NCBI GenBank assembly: GCA_038503035.1
Contig: JAVSML010025224.1
Coordinates: forward strand, 62,001 to 126,000
DNA: 64,000 nucleotides
Reading direction: 5' to 3'
Origin: Crocodylus rhombifer
Taxonomy: Eukaryota > Chordata > Crocodylia > Crocodylidae
Both the position numbers and the translations under genes were made by a program. The notes under the pieces are model-generated. The model ran no database searches, was not told the DNA's origin, and saw only the letters and a list, made by a program, of their open reading frames with translations. This document shows positions 39,797 through 50,510 of the stretch, piece by piece (position 1 is the stretch's first letter; each line of letters starts with the position of its first letter).

Positions 39797-40760
39797 TCAG
39801 ATGACCCCGGCAAGGTGCTCATCTAACTTCCTTTTAAAAATCCCCAGGCTAGGAGCCTGCACCACTTCCCCTGGAAGCTGGTTCCAGGCCCTAGCCGCCC
39901 TGACTGTGAAGTAGCGCCTCCTAATATCTAATCTAAATTTACCCTCTGCCAGCTTATGACCGTTATTCCTGGTCACTCCTGGCAGCGCACGGGGGAACAG
40001 GGACTCCCCCAATACCTGCTGATCCCCCCTGACCAGTTTGTAGCAGGCCACAAGGTCCCCCCTTAACCTTCTCTTGTGGAGGCTAAACAGGTTCAGGTCC
40101 CTTAGCCTCTCCTCATAAGGCCTGCCCTGCTGACCCCTGATCATACGAGTGGCCCTCCTCTGAACTCTTTCCATATCGTCCACGTCCCTCCTGAAGTGTG
40201 GCGCCCAGAACTGGACGCAGTACTCCAGCTGCGGCCTGACCAGTGCCGCATAGAGGGGGAGGATCACCTCCCTGGACCTGCTCGAGATGCATCTGTGGAT
40301 GCATGACAGGGTACGGTTGGCCTTCTTGACTGCCTCCCCACACTGCCGGCCCATGTTCATCGTGGAGTCAATGACGACTCCAAGATCCTTTTCCGTCTCC
40401 GTGCTGGCAAGAGGGGAGTTCCCCAACCTGTAAGTGTGGTGCCGGTTCTTCCTCCCCATGTGCAACACCTTGCACTTATCAGTGTTAAACCCCATCCTAT
40501 TCTCATCCGCCCACCGTTGCAACCTGTCAAGGTCAGCTTGTAGCCTATTGCACCCTTCTAGTGCACCCACATTCCCCCACATCTTAGTGTCATCAGCAAA
40601 CTTGAACAGGGTGCTTTCTACCCCGTCATCCAAGTCACTGATGAAGATGTTGAACAGTGCGGGCCCGAGGACCGAGCCCTGCGGAACCCCACTGCCCACG
40701 TCCTTCCAGGTCGAGAAGAACCCATCCACTACCACCCTCTGGGTGCGGCCCTCCAACAGT
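39797..40760 (-). pseudogene. CR1 ORF2, second frame: RT C-terminal half
   Basis: In-frame CR1 sequence resumes at LEGRTQRVVVDGFF (about 40758), with PQGSVLGP, FADD, the LGVVID segment and the C-terminal QLEYCVQFWAPHFRR region. Open frame upstream of 40760 in this frame is not CR1 coding. The stop codon lies inside a 9-bp hairpin at 39791-39810. Confidence 0.88.
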
Positions 40761-42648
40761 TGGCGACCCATTTGACCGTGTGGGCATCGACACCACAGTC
40801 TCCCAGCTTTTTGATGAGGACAGGGTGAGAGACAGTGTCGAAAGCCTTCCGGAAGTCCAGAAAGACTACATCCACAGCAACCCCTGCGTCTAATGATTTG
40901 GTGACCTGATCGTAAAAGGCCACCAGGTTGGTCTGACAAGACCTGCCACTGATGAACCCATGTTGGTTGCCCCTGAGCATGCATTCCCCCGCAAGGCCCT
41001 CCTGGATGTGTGCCAGGATAATTTTTTCAAAGAGCTTACCCGGGATTGAGGTAAGACTAACTGGCCTGTAATTTCCCGGGTCCTCTTTTTTTCCCTTTTT
41101 GAAGATAGGGACCACATTGGCCCTCTTCCAGTCCTCCGGCACCTCGCCAGAGCACCACGAGTGCTCATAGAGCCGCGCCAGGGGTCCCGCAATGACGTCG
41201 GCCAGTTCCTGTAGAACCCTAGGGTGAAGATCATCTGGACCAGCGGACTTGAACACGTCCAGCCTCTCCAGAAGTACCCTAACTAACTCCTCGCTAACCC
41301 CTGGCCCAGGCGTGTCTCTCCCGGGGCCCGAGGGGGGCCCAGCAGGGAGGTGGCTGAACTGGTCCCTACTTAGGAAGACAGAGGCAAAGAAATCGTTAAA
41401 TATGTTAGCTTTGTCATCTGGCGTGATGACTAAGTTGCCCATCGTGTCCTGCAGGGGCCCCACATTACCCGGGACCCTCTTTTTACCCCCTATGTATTTG
41501 AAGAAGGACTTCTTATTGTCCTTAATCCGGGAAGCTAGTCCTATCTCCATCTCTGCCTTGGCCCTCCTGACTGCCCCCCTACATCCTCGGGCGACTGTAA
41601 CATAGTCCTTCTTGGTGATGACCCCATCTCTCCATTGGGTATATGCCTCCCTTTTAGCAAGGAGACATTCCCGGATGCTCTTAGTGAGCCATGGGGGTTT
41701 ATGTGCCCTCCTGCTCCCTTTGACCCTTGTTGGGATTACCTCCCTTTGGGCATGGAGGATCGTCTCCTTAAGGAGCAACCACTCACCTTCGACATCTGAT
41801 TCCCTTCCCCTCTGGGTCCTCAGCGCATCCCCAACGATCCTCCTTAGCTTGTTGAAGTCAGCCCTCCTAAAGTCTAGGGCTGTTGCCTTGCTGCAGCCCT
41901 TTGCCACCTTATGCTGGATGGTGAATTCCAGCAAGCGATGATCACTGTCTCCCAGGTGGCCCATCACCCGCAGCCCCCTCACCAGGTCATCACCCGTGGC
42001 CAGCACCAGGTCCAACAAGGCATCTCCCCTGGTGGGTCTGTGCACCTCCTGGGTTAGATGGAGGTCCTGCACTCTGGCTAAGAACCGACGTGAACGATCA
42101 GACTTGGCTGACTGCTCCTCCCAGCAGATGTCTGGGAAGTTCAGGTCCCCCATGATGACCACATCCTTAGCCCTCACTGCCTCTGTAAGCTGACCTAAGA
42201 ATTCCTGGTCGAGCTCTTCTCCCTGGTTGGGAGGTCTATAGTAAACTCCCACCGTTAAGTCTCTCTCCCCTGGACTGCCTTTTACTCTAACCCAGAGCAC
42301 CTCAGGGTGCCCCCCCTCTACCCCCTTGCTAATTAACGAGGAAGTATATTCCTCCTTGATGTAGAGTGCTACTCCTCCACCTTTCCTTCCTATCCTGTCC
42401 TTCCTGTATAGCCTATAGCCCTTGACACTCACCGCCCAGTCATGCGATGAGTCCCACCACGTTTCTGTGATCCCTACTATGTCAGGGCTGGTGACAGCTA
42501 GGAGGAGGGCGAGTTCCTCCTGCTTCTTCCCCATACTTCGAGCATTCGTGTAGAGGCATTTGAGGCCTCCAACGGTTGTGCCCACTGACCCCCTAGTCTC
42601 AGCAATGCCCCGTCCCCCATAGCTTACCTGTTTCTCCCTTTTGACCAT
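40729..42648 (-). pseudogene. CR1 ORF2, first frame: endonuclease and RT N-terminal half (639 aa)
   Basis: Apurinic-like endonuclease about residues 25-250, with Asn, Glu, Asp and terminal SDH motif residues present. A linker follows, then RT motifs up to FLDFRKAFD. The frame is lost just after VKWVAN and ends about 10 codons later, before RT motifs B and C, so no full RT is made from this frame. Confidence 0.92.
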
Positions 42649-42728
42649 TGGTCTGGGCTCACTGGCTGTTGCTGGGCCTGGTAGTTCATCGTCTCCTCCG
42701 CCCTCATCTTCCCCCTCCCCCGACGAGC

Positions 42729-43061
42729 CTAGTTTAAAGCCCGCCGAAGGAGGTTCACCAACCTGGAAGAGAACACACGCTTACCTTTAGGGGAAAGGTG
42801 GAGCCCATCCCATCCCAGCATGTCTCTCATCACGATGTGCCAGTCATGGCTGAGGAAGCCAAAGCCCGCCTCGAAGCACCATTCCTGTAGCCTCCAGTTG
42901 GTCTCCGCTATGCACATCTCGTGGCGTCTGCCTCGACCGCTCACTGGCAGGATGGAAGAGAAGACCGCCTGAGCGCCCATCTCTCTCAGCACGCCTCCCA
43001 GAGCATGGTAGTCCTCCATCAGGCGATCAGGGGCTCTCCTGGCCGCATCGTTAGTACCCAC
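42729..43061 (-). pseudogene. CR1 ORF1 esterase domain, C-terminal fragment
   Basis: 110 residues, open. GTND corresponds to the Asn block and DGLHL to the catalytic Asp-x-x-His block of SGNH hydrolases. The nucleophile Ser block would lie upstream and is missing because the element is 5' truncated. Confidence 0.8.
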
Positions 43062-43075
43062 ATGGACAGAGCTAA

Positions 43076-43560
43076 TTTTTACTCAGAAAATCATGCTGTA
43101 TTCAGTCAGAAACAACTGCATAACATAATAAAGACTTTTGGAAGGTTTTTATCAACCAGATTTACAATGTCATTAAAGCATAAATCAGGTTTGAGAAGAC
43201 CTATTGTCCATAAACGTTGACTGGCATTAATTATATCTATATCCTTTATGCAATGTTGCCATTTTGCTCATAATTGATGTCAAGCTAACTGGACATCCCA
43301 CTTGTTCATTAGCATGTTATAAAACCTTAGCCCTCTTTTAGTCTTCTGGAATTTCCTTGGTATCCCAAGATTTAATAAAAATTAGCATCTGTTGGACCAG
43401 AAAGCTACTTTTCCAACTCTTTTAGGACTCTTGGGTGCAAGTTATTAATCCCTATATACTCTTAGAACTCCTCCTTATTGCCCTTATCCCTGATGGCCAT
43501 AGGGATGTCCTCCCCTGATGTCTTTAGGTTACCTTATCAATTTTATTAATATCTTCACTT
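43076..43560 (-). mobile_element. Old CR1/L3-like LINE, last part
   Basis: ATTGATGTCAAGCTAACTGG, CTCTTTTAGTCTTCTGGAAT and related text are decayed RT-domain coding sequence on the minus strand, continuing the element interrupted at 38454. Confidence 0.5.
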
Positions 43561-43938
43561 CTGATTTATATTTATGGCTATTTTTCCTTTTTCCATTTAT
43601 TATATGTTACTTTTTCCATTTCTAATAGCTGCCCACAGTTGCCACTAAACCAAAATGTGCTTTAGCCAAAGTTGTTCTCATTCTTGAGTGAGGTGTTTTA
43701 GCCATCTAATAGCTTCTTCTTAAAGAACTCTCTATCATACTTCCATACTTAAATTCTATGAAATCTACATCCCAAGAACTGAAAGGATACAGCACTAAAC
43801 CACTGCACCTACCTCCTCACTTAAAATCTTTTCATACCTGCTAGTTAGGCTACCTAAACCAAAAGAACCTTAATTATGGCTTCTCAGAAGCTTTCAAACT
43901 GCTAAGAGATACTGCATAAAATGAAAATATCTTTACAT

Positions 43939-44265
43939 TAGGGATGTGCAAAACAGGCCCTATTTCATTCAGATTTGGCCCAAATCAGGGATAGTGATTA
44001 CATCTGTTGATTTGGATCACTGTCCCCCGATTCGATTTGGCCAAATCCAAATCTGACAATTCAACACTGATTTGGCGAATCAGTGATTCAGACACAGGCA
44101 CAGCTTTAAAAGTTTTTTCTACATACCTTGAGGTAGCAGTGCAGCTTGTGATCACTGGAGCACATGGAGCATTCCACAGAAGCACGGGGGGCTCTCCAGC
44201 ATGCTTGGCAGCAAACCTGGAAGTGGACCAGAAGTACTTCCAGTCCACTGCTAAGGATGCAGTCA
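43939..44265. mobile_element. hAT-like element lacking its 3' terminal repeat
   Basis: Starts TAGGGATGTGCAAAAC and matches the 5' half of the element at 59409. It stops at GGATGCAGTCA without a matching terminus, yet CTTTACAT flanks both sides (43931-43938 and 44266-44273). Confidence 0.6.
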
Positions 44266-44273
44266 CTTTACAT

Positions 44274-45729
44274 GGATTCACTTAAGTTCCCTTTGTTCAG
44301 TATGAACTGCTGTGCTTACACAACTGTTTCAGATTAGCAGGAAAGATACATAACTTTTTGGAAAAAGAAAACCCCCAATGGACAGTTTTGTTTGACAGAA
44401 GTACACAGTTCCTTCCCTTTGATCTGAATGTCCTGTTCAGCCCAGGGCAGGAAAAAGCTGCACAACAGATAACTGATCCAACTTTCCTCAAGAGATCAAG
44501 TATTTACCTCAGCATATTAGAGTGTCTGCATGGGCAAAGAAAGCAAGCCAAAGGTGGCAACAGTATATTCATTCTATTGTAGCATCATTATGAATATGCA
44601 GGTTGTGGTTAGATGATGAAGTGACGTCAAAGAAATGTTGAGTCTGCTGCCATTCAGTGATAATAGTGCCTTAAGTTTGTTACACAATGATGAGGCTTGA
44701 CCAGCCTAGACTACAACTTTTTAATTGTATTGCGTCCTCTGAAGGAGATGAGGAAGTATTTGAAATACTTGAGGCTGTTAGTGTTATGTTCATCTGGGAA
44801 AGGGGCCTGGTAAACCAAGAAAGTAGAATTAAATACCCTAAACAATTCAGTTCATGACCTTTTCTTCAGTTTAGTGTATTATTAACAAAAGATGAAAAGC
44901 TTTTGAAACAATTAATTTGGTTTAGGAAAAAAAAAGGCAAAAAGTTGCCCCCTCAGTTCTCCTTCCTAGCTGTCTCGTAGGCTTTTTGTCATATCCTCAG
45001 TGCCTTGCATGACCCCCCATCTTCCATATTTATATCATGTCCTGTCGGCATGTTTAGAGAGATGAACCTTCCCTGTTGCATACCCTGCTTGAAGCCTACA
45101 AACTTTCAGCTTCTCCCATTTTCAAAAACCCATGACTTAGAACAGAACATTGCAATCTGGGTATGTACAGAAGGCCCACCAACCTAGTGTAGGCCCCAAC
45201 ACACAAGTAAGGGCAGGCTTAAATGAACAGTGTTCAGCCCCCAAAACTACAAGTTTTCTGACCTTTAGATCATGCCAGCCCCCATTTCTGTCTTATCCAG
45301 AGGTGATTTTGTAGAAGTTTCTGCTCTTTACAGGCCACAATACAACCCTGGTCATACATGAAGAGGAGAGAAGGTCTGCAGAGGTAGATATGTGACTTAG
45401 GAGAGGTGGGAGGATAGGGGGAGTTTTGTTTTCATAAATCCCTATGCCCTCCTCCCAGATCCTAAATACCAAAAATGGAGTTGCTAGCCAACCATTTTGC
45501 ATCCCTGACAGTGCCATACTCCTCTTCTTTAGAAGCATCCAGGCCTGTGAGGAATAAGGACTTTCCAAGTCTCAGAACCAAAGAAAAGTGATATATCAAA
45601 GTGATAAGAAGCATACAAAACCCATACTGTCTGCTTCACTAACCAAGGCAATTGTTAGGGCCAAAAAAAGACCTTATTGTTGTAACCCCCATCTATCCCT
45701 TGTCAGGTAGGGCAAGGTAGCACCATAGG
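44274..45729. other. Intergenic, nothing recognised
   Basis: Short ORFs on both strands show no domain, splice context or repeat match that I can name. Confidence 0.4.
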
Positions 45730-45935
45730 TTCAAGATTCATGGAAGTTTAGGGCTGGAGGGTACCTTGTGAGATCATCAAGGCCAGCTCCCCTGCTTTGG
45801 GCAGGAACGACTGCTGGGGTCAAATAACCCCAGCAAGGTGTGCATCCAGTCTCCTTTTGAAGATCTCCAAAGTAGGTGCCTGCACCACCCCCACTGGGAG
45901 TCTATTCCAGAGTCTGGTCACATGAACCATGACCT
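45730..45935 (-). mobile_element. CR1 LINE 3' end fragment
   Basis: GGGTACCTTGTGAGATCATC, the GGGGTCAAATAACCCC hairpin, GCAAGGTGTGCATCCAG and GTCTATTCCAGAGTCTGGTC on the minus strand. Confidence 0.8.
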
Positions 45936-46086
45936 GTTAGAGACTAACAGGTCCACAGAGGCATGAGTTTTCATAAGCAACAGCCTTTTTGTCACATGGT
46001 AGAAATGAAGTGGCAGAAAGAAAAGATTTTATATAGAAGGAAAAGGGACAGCGGAGAAGACGCTGCTAAGATTAGATTGTTTAGAA

Positions 46087-46360
46087 CAGGGGTTTTCAAC
46101 CAGAGGTCCATGTACCTGTAGGGGTACTTGGGATGGCCTCAGGGGGTATTCAGCAGCACACTGGCGCTTCTGCCGCCACGCCGCTGGCACAGTTGCTGAT
46201 TGGCTGCGGGCCCCCCCCATCGATTGGCTGTTGGGGGACCCCTCCTGCTCGTTGACTAGCTGCTGGCCCCCCCCCACCCGCTCATCTGGCCACTGGGGGA
46301 TTCCTGCCTTCTTGACCAGCTGCCAGGGGTAATCTGACCCAAAAAGGTTGAAAACCCCTG
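46087..46360. mobile_element. Non-autonomous hAT element, 274 bp
   Basis: Termini CAGGGGTTTTCAACC and GGTTGAAAACCCCTG are perfect inverted repeats. Flanks GTTTAGAA and GTTTACAT match at 6 of 8. Confidence 0.78.
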
Positions 46361-46379
46361 GTTTACATTCATTAACATG

Positions 46380-46760
46380 AACATGACAATTAACATCTTG
46401 AGGGACTCTGGAGTTAAACGCTAGTCTAGATAATGAGATAAGAATCCATAGTCCCTGTTGATACCATCGTTAGTGCACTCCAGGCTGTGGATGATTTCTT
46501 GTTCTCCAGTTCCATGTTCAAATTGGTTTCTAAAGGCTCATTTAAGGACAGCTACTCTGAGGTCAGAGATGTAATGCCCAGGGAAGTTAAAGTGCGCCAC
46601 CACAGGTTTTCGTGCATTTCCAGAACTGATGTCCAATTGGTGTCTATTCATTCTTTCATATGGCCAATGTAGGCAGCCAAGGGGCACTGTAAACAAGTGA
46701 TGACTCTAGCAGGCCCAGGGGTGTCCTTGGGTGGCCTGCCACCCGCTGAAGGCTAAACCT
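46380..46760 (-). pseudogene. Penelope-like element fragment (endonuclease end)
   Basis: Minus-strand translation reads RMNRHQLDISSGNARKPVVA, HFNFPGHYISDLRVAVLK, a stop, then HGTGEQEIIHSLECTNDGIN. This fits the GIY-YIG-type C-terminus of Penelope-like elements (R-x-x-x-H and HFNxPGH). It is truncated and decayed. Confidence 0.6.
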
Positions 46761-47585
46761 TGCTTGCTTGTCCTGATGACTTTCCAGTTACCTCATGTTT
46801 CCACCTGATGTGTCTTGATATTAGTAACTGAAACAGCACTTCCCATAGCTACAGTCCATTTCTTCAGTCCTCACCAATTGCAGGCTCCTGCCAGGAGCAA
46901 GAGACTCAGCACCAGTAATTGTGAGCAAAATAGTGGAGGCAACATTATTCAGCAATTGTGGAGGCGGCTGTAGAGTTGGTCACAAACTTTGTAACAGCTG
47001 AAAATGAAGGCCAGAAAGAGTAGAAGGCTGGGAACAGGTCAAATAGAGAAGGTCCCAGGGTTCAAAGACAGACAGTTGCAAAGATAGAAGATGTTGTGTG
47101 TCAGAAATCATGCAGCTCTCCCCATGGAGAATTTAGGGGAAAATGTTTCCACTGCAGAGGCCCAGGCCACAGAGGAAGTCTCCAAATTTGAAACAGTTGT
47201 ACATGAGGACAAAGCAGGAGAGTTTGATGGAAACAAAAGTACTGCCATTATCAGGAATAATGTTCCTTATGGCTCGTAGTTTGACCTTTTGAGGGATGTG
47301 ACATCCATGGTAGCTGATATGATGTCATACTGGCTACAGGTTAGGTTGTCTAAACAGTTAAGTCCACTTTTAATTAATTACACCTTTGTAGTGCAAAACA
47401 AACTTAAAAGAGCTGGAAGTGCTTAGTGGAGAATTCCTCGTGGCTAGAAAATTCTCCATTAGTGGAAAGGAACCTCGGGCCAAGTTGCAAAAGGTTACAA
47501 ACACAACCTCTTGTATAGTCAAAAATCTGTCCCTCAGCATCTGTAACAATCTCTCCCTAACTTGTCTGACATGGATGGTTGACAT
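46761..47585. other. Intergenic, nothing recognised
   Basis: The ORF at 47091-47279 has no recognisable domain. Confidence 0.4.
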
Positions 47586-47637
47586 GCAGGGATTGCCCTC
47601 CCACCCAGCAGCACCCAGTGAGCACTGAGGCTTTTTT
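47586..47637. repeat. 52-bp segment identical to part of the 48.75-kb element
   Basis: GCAGGGATTGCCC…GAGGCTTTTTT is the same base for base as 49420-49471. See findings. Confidence 0.9.
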
Positions 47638-47697
47638 GAGTTTTTTTTGAGTTCTTTGGAACAGACTTTGCTTTTAATTTGTCTGTAAAGCTAATTA

Positions 47698-48751
47698 TTC
47701 ATAGATTCATAGATGCTAGAGTCTGAAGGGACCTCAACAGATCATCAAGTCCGACCCCCCTGCCTGGGCAGGAAAGAGTACTGGGGTCAAATGACCCCAG
47801 CCAGATGCCTATCCAGCCTTCTCTGAAAGACCCCAAGGTAGGGGAGAGCACCACCTCCCTTGGAGGCCTATTCCAAATTTTGGCCACCCTGATATCTAGC
47901 CTAAATCTGCTCTCTGTCAGTTTGTGACAACTGTTCCTTGTTACCCCAAGAGGCACCCTGGTGAACAGAGCATGTCCGTTCCCTTTCTGTGTCCCCCTAA
48001 TGAATTTGTAGGTAGCCACAAGATCTATTTGTCATGCATCTGCTGAAGAGTACAGGTCCAAGAACCAAACTCTGTGGGACCCCACTACCCACATCCTTCC
48101 AGATTGATACCGACCCATCTACTACCACTCTCTAGGTGCAACCACTAAGTCTATTTGCCACCCACCAGACTGTGCAAACATCTGTGTCACAGCCTCTTAA
48201 TTTATTTGTGAGAATGGGATGAGATAACTTATCCAAGTCCTTGCTAAAATCCAAGAAAATGACATTCACCTCTACTCCTGTGTCTAAGCGTTTTGTGACC
48301 CTGTCATAAAATGAAACCAGATTGGTCAGGCATGATCTGTCTGCTATGAATCCATGCTGGTTTCCCTGACGCATTATTTTTCCCACTGGACTCCCACAGA
48401 TTTGATCCTTCATAATCTTTTCAAAGATCTTTCCAAGGATGGAGGTGAGACTGACCGACCTATAATTACTTGGATCCTCCTTCCTCCCCTTCTTGAAAAT
48501 AGGGACCACAGTGGCCCTTTTCAAGTCCTCCAGGACCTGAACCAAGCGCCATGAGCACTCAGACAGCCGTGCCAGTGGTTCTGCTATGGCACTGGCCAAT
48601 TCCTTCAGTACTCTCGGATGAAGCTCTTCTGGACCTCCTGACTTGAACACATCCAGTCCACCCAAGTGACTCTGCACCAAGTCAGCATCGACAGTCCGTG
48701 GGCTAGTGTCCCTCTGATGCCCATCCAAGAACCCATTAGGAGACATATCTT
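47698..48751 (-). mobile_element. CR1 LINE with internal deletions, 3' part
   Basis: The 3' tail TCATAGATTCATAGATGCTA is at 47698. The ORF2 C-terminus lies at 47699-48025. RT sequence at 48132-48746 includes RPxVSLTSI-like text, NQHGFIADRSC and VIFLDFSKDLDKLSHP. At least two internal deletions lie near 48024-48060, compared with the 39.7-kb copy. It continues at 49767. Confidence 0.85.
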
Positions 48752-49766
48752 GTAGGCCTGTGAGAAGCAGCTAGTATTCACTTCAGATTCGAATTTGGCC
48801 GATTTGGGAGACAGTGATTTGATCTGGTGATTCAAATCACTGTCTTGATTTGATTTGATTTGGCCAAATCTGATTTGGAGATTCAGCTGCTGCCAAATCT
48901 CCGAATCAGGCCCGCTCTCCCATCCCGGCAATGGCTGCCCCGCCTACCCCAGCTCCCGGCTCTTTGGAAATAAAAAAGCCCTGACTTACCAGGTACTGCC
49001 AGGCAGGGGGATGGTCCCTGCTGCACCACATTGCCCCACACTGCATAGGGGGCTTTGCACTAGCCCCCCTCACTCCCTCAACTCCCCGCCCCCCGCCACA
49101 GGTGTCCTGCCCAGGCCAGCTCTGGCCCTTTAAGAAAGAAGAAAAGAAAAAACCACACACACACTGCTCCTGCCGGCGGGGGTGGGGGGTGGGGATCCCC
49201 CATTGTCCCACACTATGTGGGGAGGCTCTGCATGAGCCCCCAAAGCCCCAAGGCCACTGCAGGAGCAGTGAGTCCTGGGGCTTTTCTCTGTTTTTTTTTT
49301 TTCCTTAAAGGGCCAGAGCTGCCCCAGGGCGCAGCACCCATGGGGGGCCTGGGGGAGTGAGGGTGGGCTTGGTGGGCTCATGCAGAGACACCCATGCAGT
49401 GTGGGGCAGTGGGGGGGCAGCAGGGATTGCCCTCCCACCCAGCAGCACCCAGTGAGCACTGAGGCTTTTTTTTAAAGTACCAAGCTGGAGCAGGCGTGGG
49501 CAGCCGTGGGGGGGACTGGTGGAGCAGGGGGTCAGAGGGGCTGGCAGGGATCCCCCCATGGTCCCCTCCCGCCTTCCCCAACTCTTGTACTTACCAGCCC
49601 AGAGTCTGGCTGCTGCTCCCTGCTGAGACTGTTCAAATCATCAAAGCTGAATCAATTTAGACCTTTAAATTGGTCCCCTGATTCAATTCAGATTCAGAGA
49701 TTTGGCCACTGAATCAAGCCAAATCTCCGAATTGAATCATCACCTAAAGCTTCACACAGCCCTATT
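48752..49766. mobile_element. hAT-like foldback element nested in CR1
   Basis: About 1 kb, starting near TAGGCCTGTGAGAAGC and ending GCTTCACACAGCCCTA. ATATCTT is present just outside both ends (48745-48751 and 49767-49773). GATTTGG/CCAAATC-rich arms match the elements at 43939 and 59409. The centre has C-rich units in both orientations (GCCCCACACTGCAT, CCAGAGCTG/CAGCTCTGG). ORFs here are compositional. Confidence 0.72.
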
Positions 49767-50190
49767 ATATCTTTACCCCTGTTCAGGAACACCTGGGCAA
49801 AAAACTCATTGAATAGCTCAGCCTTGCCCCTCTGTCTGTCACTAATTGTTCCTTCTTGTTCAGTAGGGGTCCTATGCTGCACAGTGCCTTCCTTTTACTC
49901 CCTACATACCTAAAAAAAAACTTTTTGTTGTCTTTAATTTGTGTTGTCAGCCTCAGCTCTGTAGCTGCTTTGGCCTTGCTAACTGCCTCCCTACAAGTGT
50001 GGGCCAAATAGGTATACTCCTCTGTGGTAGCTTCTCCCTGCTTCCACTACCTATATGCCTTCTTTTTTGCTACTAGGCTCCCCTGGATTTCCCTGTTTAG
50101 CCAAGGAATTTTTGGTTCCTTTCCCCCTTTTTTCCTCATATTGGGGTAGCCTCCCTCTGTGCCAGATGGTTGGGGGACCAGGAAGGGCTT
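49767..50190 (-). mobile_element. CR1 LINE, 5' part of the split copy
   Basis: Minus-strand frames read RGKAELFNEFFAQVF, TTQIKDNKKFFFRYVGSKRK and HTCREAVSKAKAATELRL, the linker between endonuclease and RT in CR1 ORF2. It continues 47698-48751 across the nested element. Confidence 0.8.
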
Positions 50191-50274
50191 GCTGCAGCCC
50201 TCTTTCAAGTCCTCCCATCTCTTAAAAACACTGGCTGGTTTTTTTTAAACCACCCTCCCCCACCATAAAGCTCC

Positions 50275-50368
50275 TGCTCTAGGCAAGGATCGAACTCACA
50301 ACCTTGTCATAGCTCACCCAAGTACTGCTATATAAGTACCATGCGCTAACCAATTGCACCACTAGATC
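50275..50368 (-). tRNA. tRNA-Ile(UAU)-like gene with a 20-nt intron
   Basis: The minus strand folds as a tRNA. The acceptor arm is GATCTAG/CTAGAGC with discriminator A, and the D arm begins GTGC. The anticodon loop reads CTTATA with anticodon TAT, then a 20-nt intron (50330-50311) after position 37, then A38. The T arm is GTGAG-TTCGATC-CTTGC. Box A (TGGTGCAATTGG) and box B (AGTTCGATCC) are intact. Eukaryotic tRNA-Ile(UAU) genes characteristically carry an intron at this site. Defects: A2-G71 and G29-A41 mismatches, wobble pairs in the T stem, and no T-run until TTTTT about 45 nt downstream. It may be a diverged gene or a pseudogene. Confidence 0.72.
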
Positions 50369-50448
50369 AACCTTGTATTAATTTACATTATATTGGTTAA
50401 GCTTATAATGGCAATATAAGCTTAACATTGTATTGATGTTTTATAATA

Positions 50449-50470
50449 TTTATCATCATCATCATCATCA
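50449..50470. repeat. (ATC)n microsatellite
   Basis: About seven ATC units. Confidence 0.9.
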
Positions 50471-50510
50471 AGGTCATGCTCTGGCAGGCCTCCTGGAACT
50501 GGGATTCACT

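Larger units (their letters stand above)
39697..43075 (-). mobile_element. CR1 non-LTR retrotransposon, 5' truncated, nearly intact
   Basis: About 3.4 kb. 42729-43061 encodes the C-terminal part of the ORF1 esterase: GTND near its start and DGLHLSPKGK near its end, as in SGNH-type hydrolases. ORF2 begins at 42648 with the endonuclease (LYTNARSMGKK, GITETWWDSS, VIMGDLNFPDICWE, GDSDHRLLEF). The reverse transcriptase follows (VFLDFRKAFDTVSH, GVPQGSVLGPALFN, FADDTK), then a C-terminal region to 39797. One single-base shift near 40759 splits ORF2 into 42648-40729 and a frame ending at 39797. The 3' tail is three CTATGAAA units (39697-39723). The missing 5' part lies beyond about 43075. Confidence 0.95.

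Noticed and set aside
40434..42193. Plus-strand ORFs of 65-118 aa at 40-42 kb
   Set aside because: They are antisense to CR1 ORF2.
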